Assembly: GCA_029077825.1 (NCBI GenBank)
Contig: JAQNCT010000018.1
Span: forward strand, 1-41,001
Direction: 5' to 3'
DNA: 41,001 nt
Source of the DNA: Acidocella sp.
Lineage (GTDB): Bacteria; Pseudomonadota; Alphaproteobacteria; Acetobacterales; Acetobacteraceae
The position numbers and the translations under genes were made by a program. Below the pieces are notes generated by a model. That model was not told the DNA's origin, made no database searches, and saw only the letters and a program-made list of their open reading frames with translations. Position 1 is the stretch's first letter. Each line of letters opens with the position of its first letter. Shown in pieces: positions 40,752 through 41,001 of the stretch.

Positions 40752-41001
40752 GCAAATACATTACCCGCACCACCACAAACCATGGTGGCCCTATTAACCC
40801 GCTATCGCTGGCTGGCACGTGGGTCATTGTCACGGCGTCATCTACATTGCCGCCGATGACACTGATTTGGTGAGCGGCACCCGCCACCACAATGGCGCAA
40901 TGGGCCGGGAATATGTCGGGCGTAGGAAGGTCAGCAAAGGTGAGGCCGCGGGCGTGGCCACGGCCTGAACAGACCAAATCCCCCAGGCGGGGGGCATAGG
41001 T
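40747..41001 (-). CDS. DUF2272-domain protein, C-terminal fragment (runs off window)
   Basis: This is the last 84 codons of a minus-strand gene whose start lies beyond the window; the frame is open to base 41001. The sequence TYAPRLGDLVCSGRG, HCAIVVAGAAHQISVIGG (18 residues) and NVDDAVTMTHVP fits the C-terminus of DUF2272 proteins, an NlpC/P60- or CHAP-like fold (His after a 'PGDLVC' block) often exported in alphaproteobacteria. Function is unknown, probably in the cell envelope. It is convergent with the GST gene, with only 11 bases between stop codons. Confidence 0.75.
   Translation of the reverse strand, partial: TYAPRLGDLVCSGRGHARGLTFADLPTPDIFPAHCAIVVAGAAHQISVIGGNVDDAVTMTHVPASDSGLIGPPWFVVVRVMYLR

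Overview
The window reads as chromosomal DNA of an alphaproteobacterium, most likely in or near the Acetobacteraceae (acidophilic acetic-acid-bacteria relatives). The basis is the rpsA-ihfB-lapA-pyrF-trpF gene order, the short (~444 aa) second-type glutamyl-tRNA synthetase, the FecR/DUF6600 secreted protein and the moderately high GC with very tight gene packing. I cannot name a genus from the sequence alone. No phage, IS element, CRISPR array, rRNA or plasmid function was seen.

Layout. 1-4.9 kb (+): ribosomal protein S1 with its own terminator, then a translationally coupled string ihfB-lapA-pyrF-trpF and a CbbY-like HAD phosphatase. 4.9-6.5 kb (-): undecaprenyl-diphosphatase uppP followed by an SGNH hydrolase. 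6.6-7.8 kb (+): an MFS exporter. 7.7-10.8 kb (-): a large secreted FecR/DUF6600 protein with a 138-bp tandem repeat, followed by an AlkA-like DNA glycosylase. 11.0-11.25 kb (+): a small lipoprotein. 11.3-19.3 kb (-): an amino-acid block. A tandem glycine riboswitch leads into a DadA-like flavoprotein dehydrogenase, then livH-livM-livG-livF-livK, a strong terminator and an aromatic-amino-acid-decarboxylase-like PLP enzyme.

19.46-25.9 kb (+): tRNA-Lys(CTT) followed by a visibly AT-richer cassette: a membrane GT87-like glycosyltransferase, a NeuB-family PEP-condensing synthase, an acetolactate-synthase-like (YerE-like) TPP enzyme, an RfbF-like glucose-1-phosphate cytidylyltransferase and an NAD-dependent epimerase/reductase. 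It looks like an acquired set of genes for an unusual, probably branched, surface sugar. Several enzymes expected for the known versions of such pathways are missing. This is the best candidate in the window for undescribed biochemistry.

26.0-27.8 kb (+): an Uup-type ABC-F ATPase ending in a perfect bidirectional terminator. 27.9-30.6 kb (-): an exported phosphoesterase (acid phosphatase/phospholipase C type) overlapped by a short amino-acid-binding-type periplasmic protein with no permease. 30.7-34.1 kb (-): the conserved yfgM-bamB-der operon for outer-membrane and ribosome assembly. 34.1-36.7 kb (-): gltX and a FemAB/GNAT-like DUF482 protein. 36.8-40.7 kb (+): aminopeptidase N and two coupled glutathione-transferase-family genes. 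40.75-41.0 kb (-): the 3' end of a DUF2272 protein that runs off the window.

The amino-acid block is the clearest functional unit: glycine sensing in RNA, an amino-acid dehydrogenase, a high-affinity amino-acid importer and an amino-acid decarboxylase lie in a row on one strand. The rest is mostly housekeeping. Starts were revised where Shine-Dalgarno sequences, overlaps or family alignment argued for it, and this is stated per gene.
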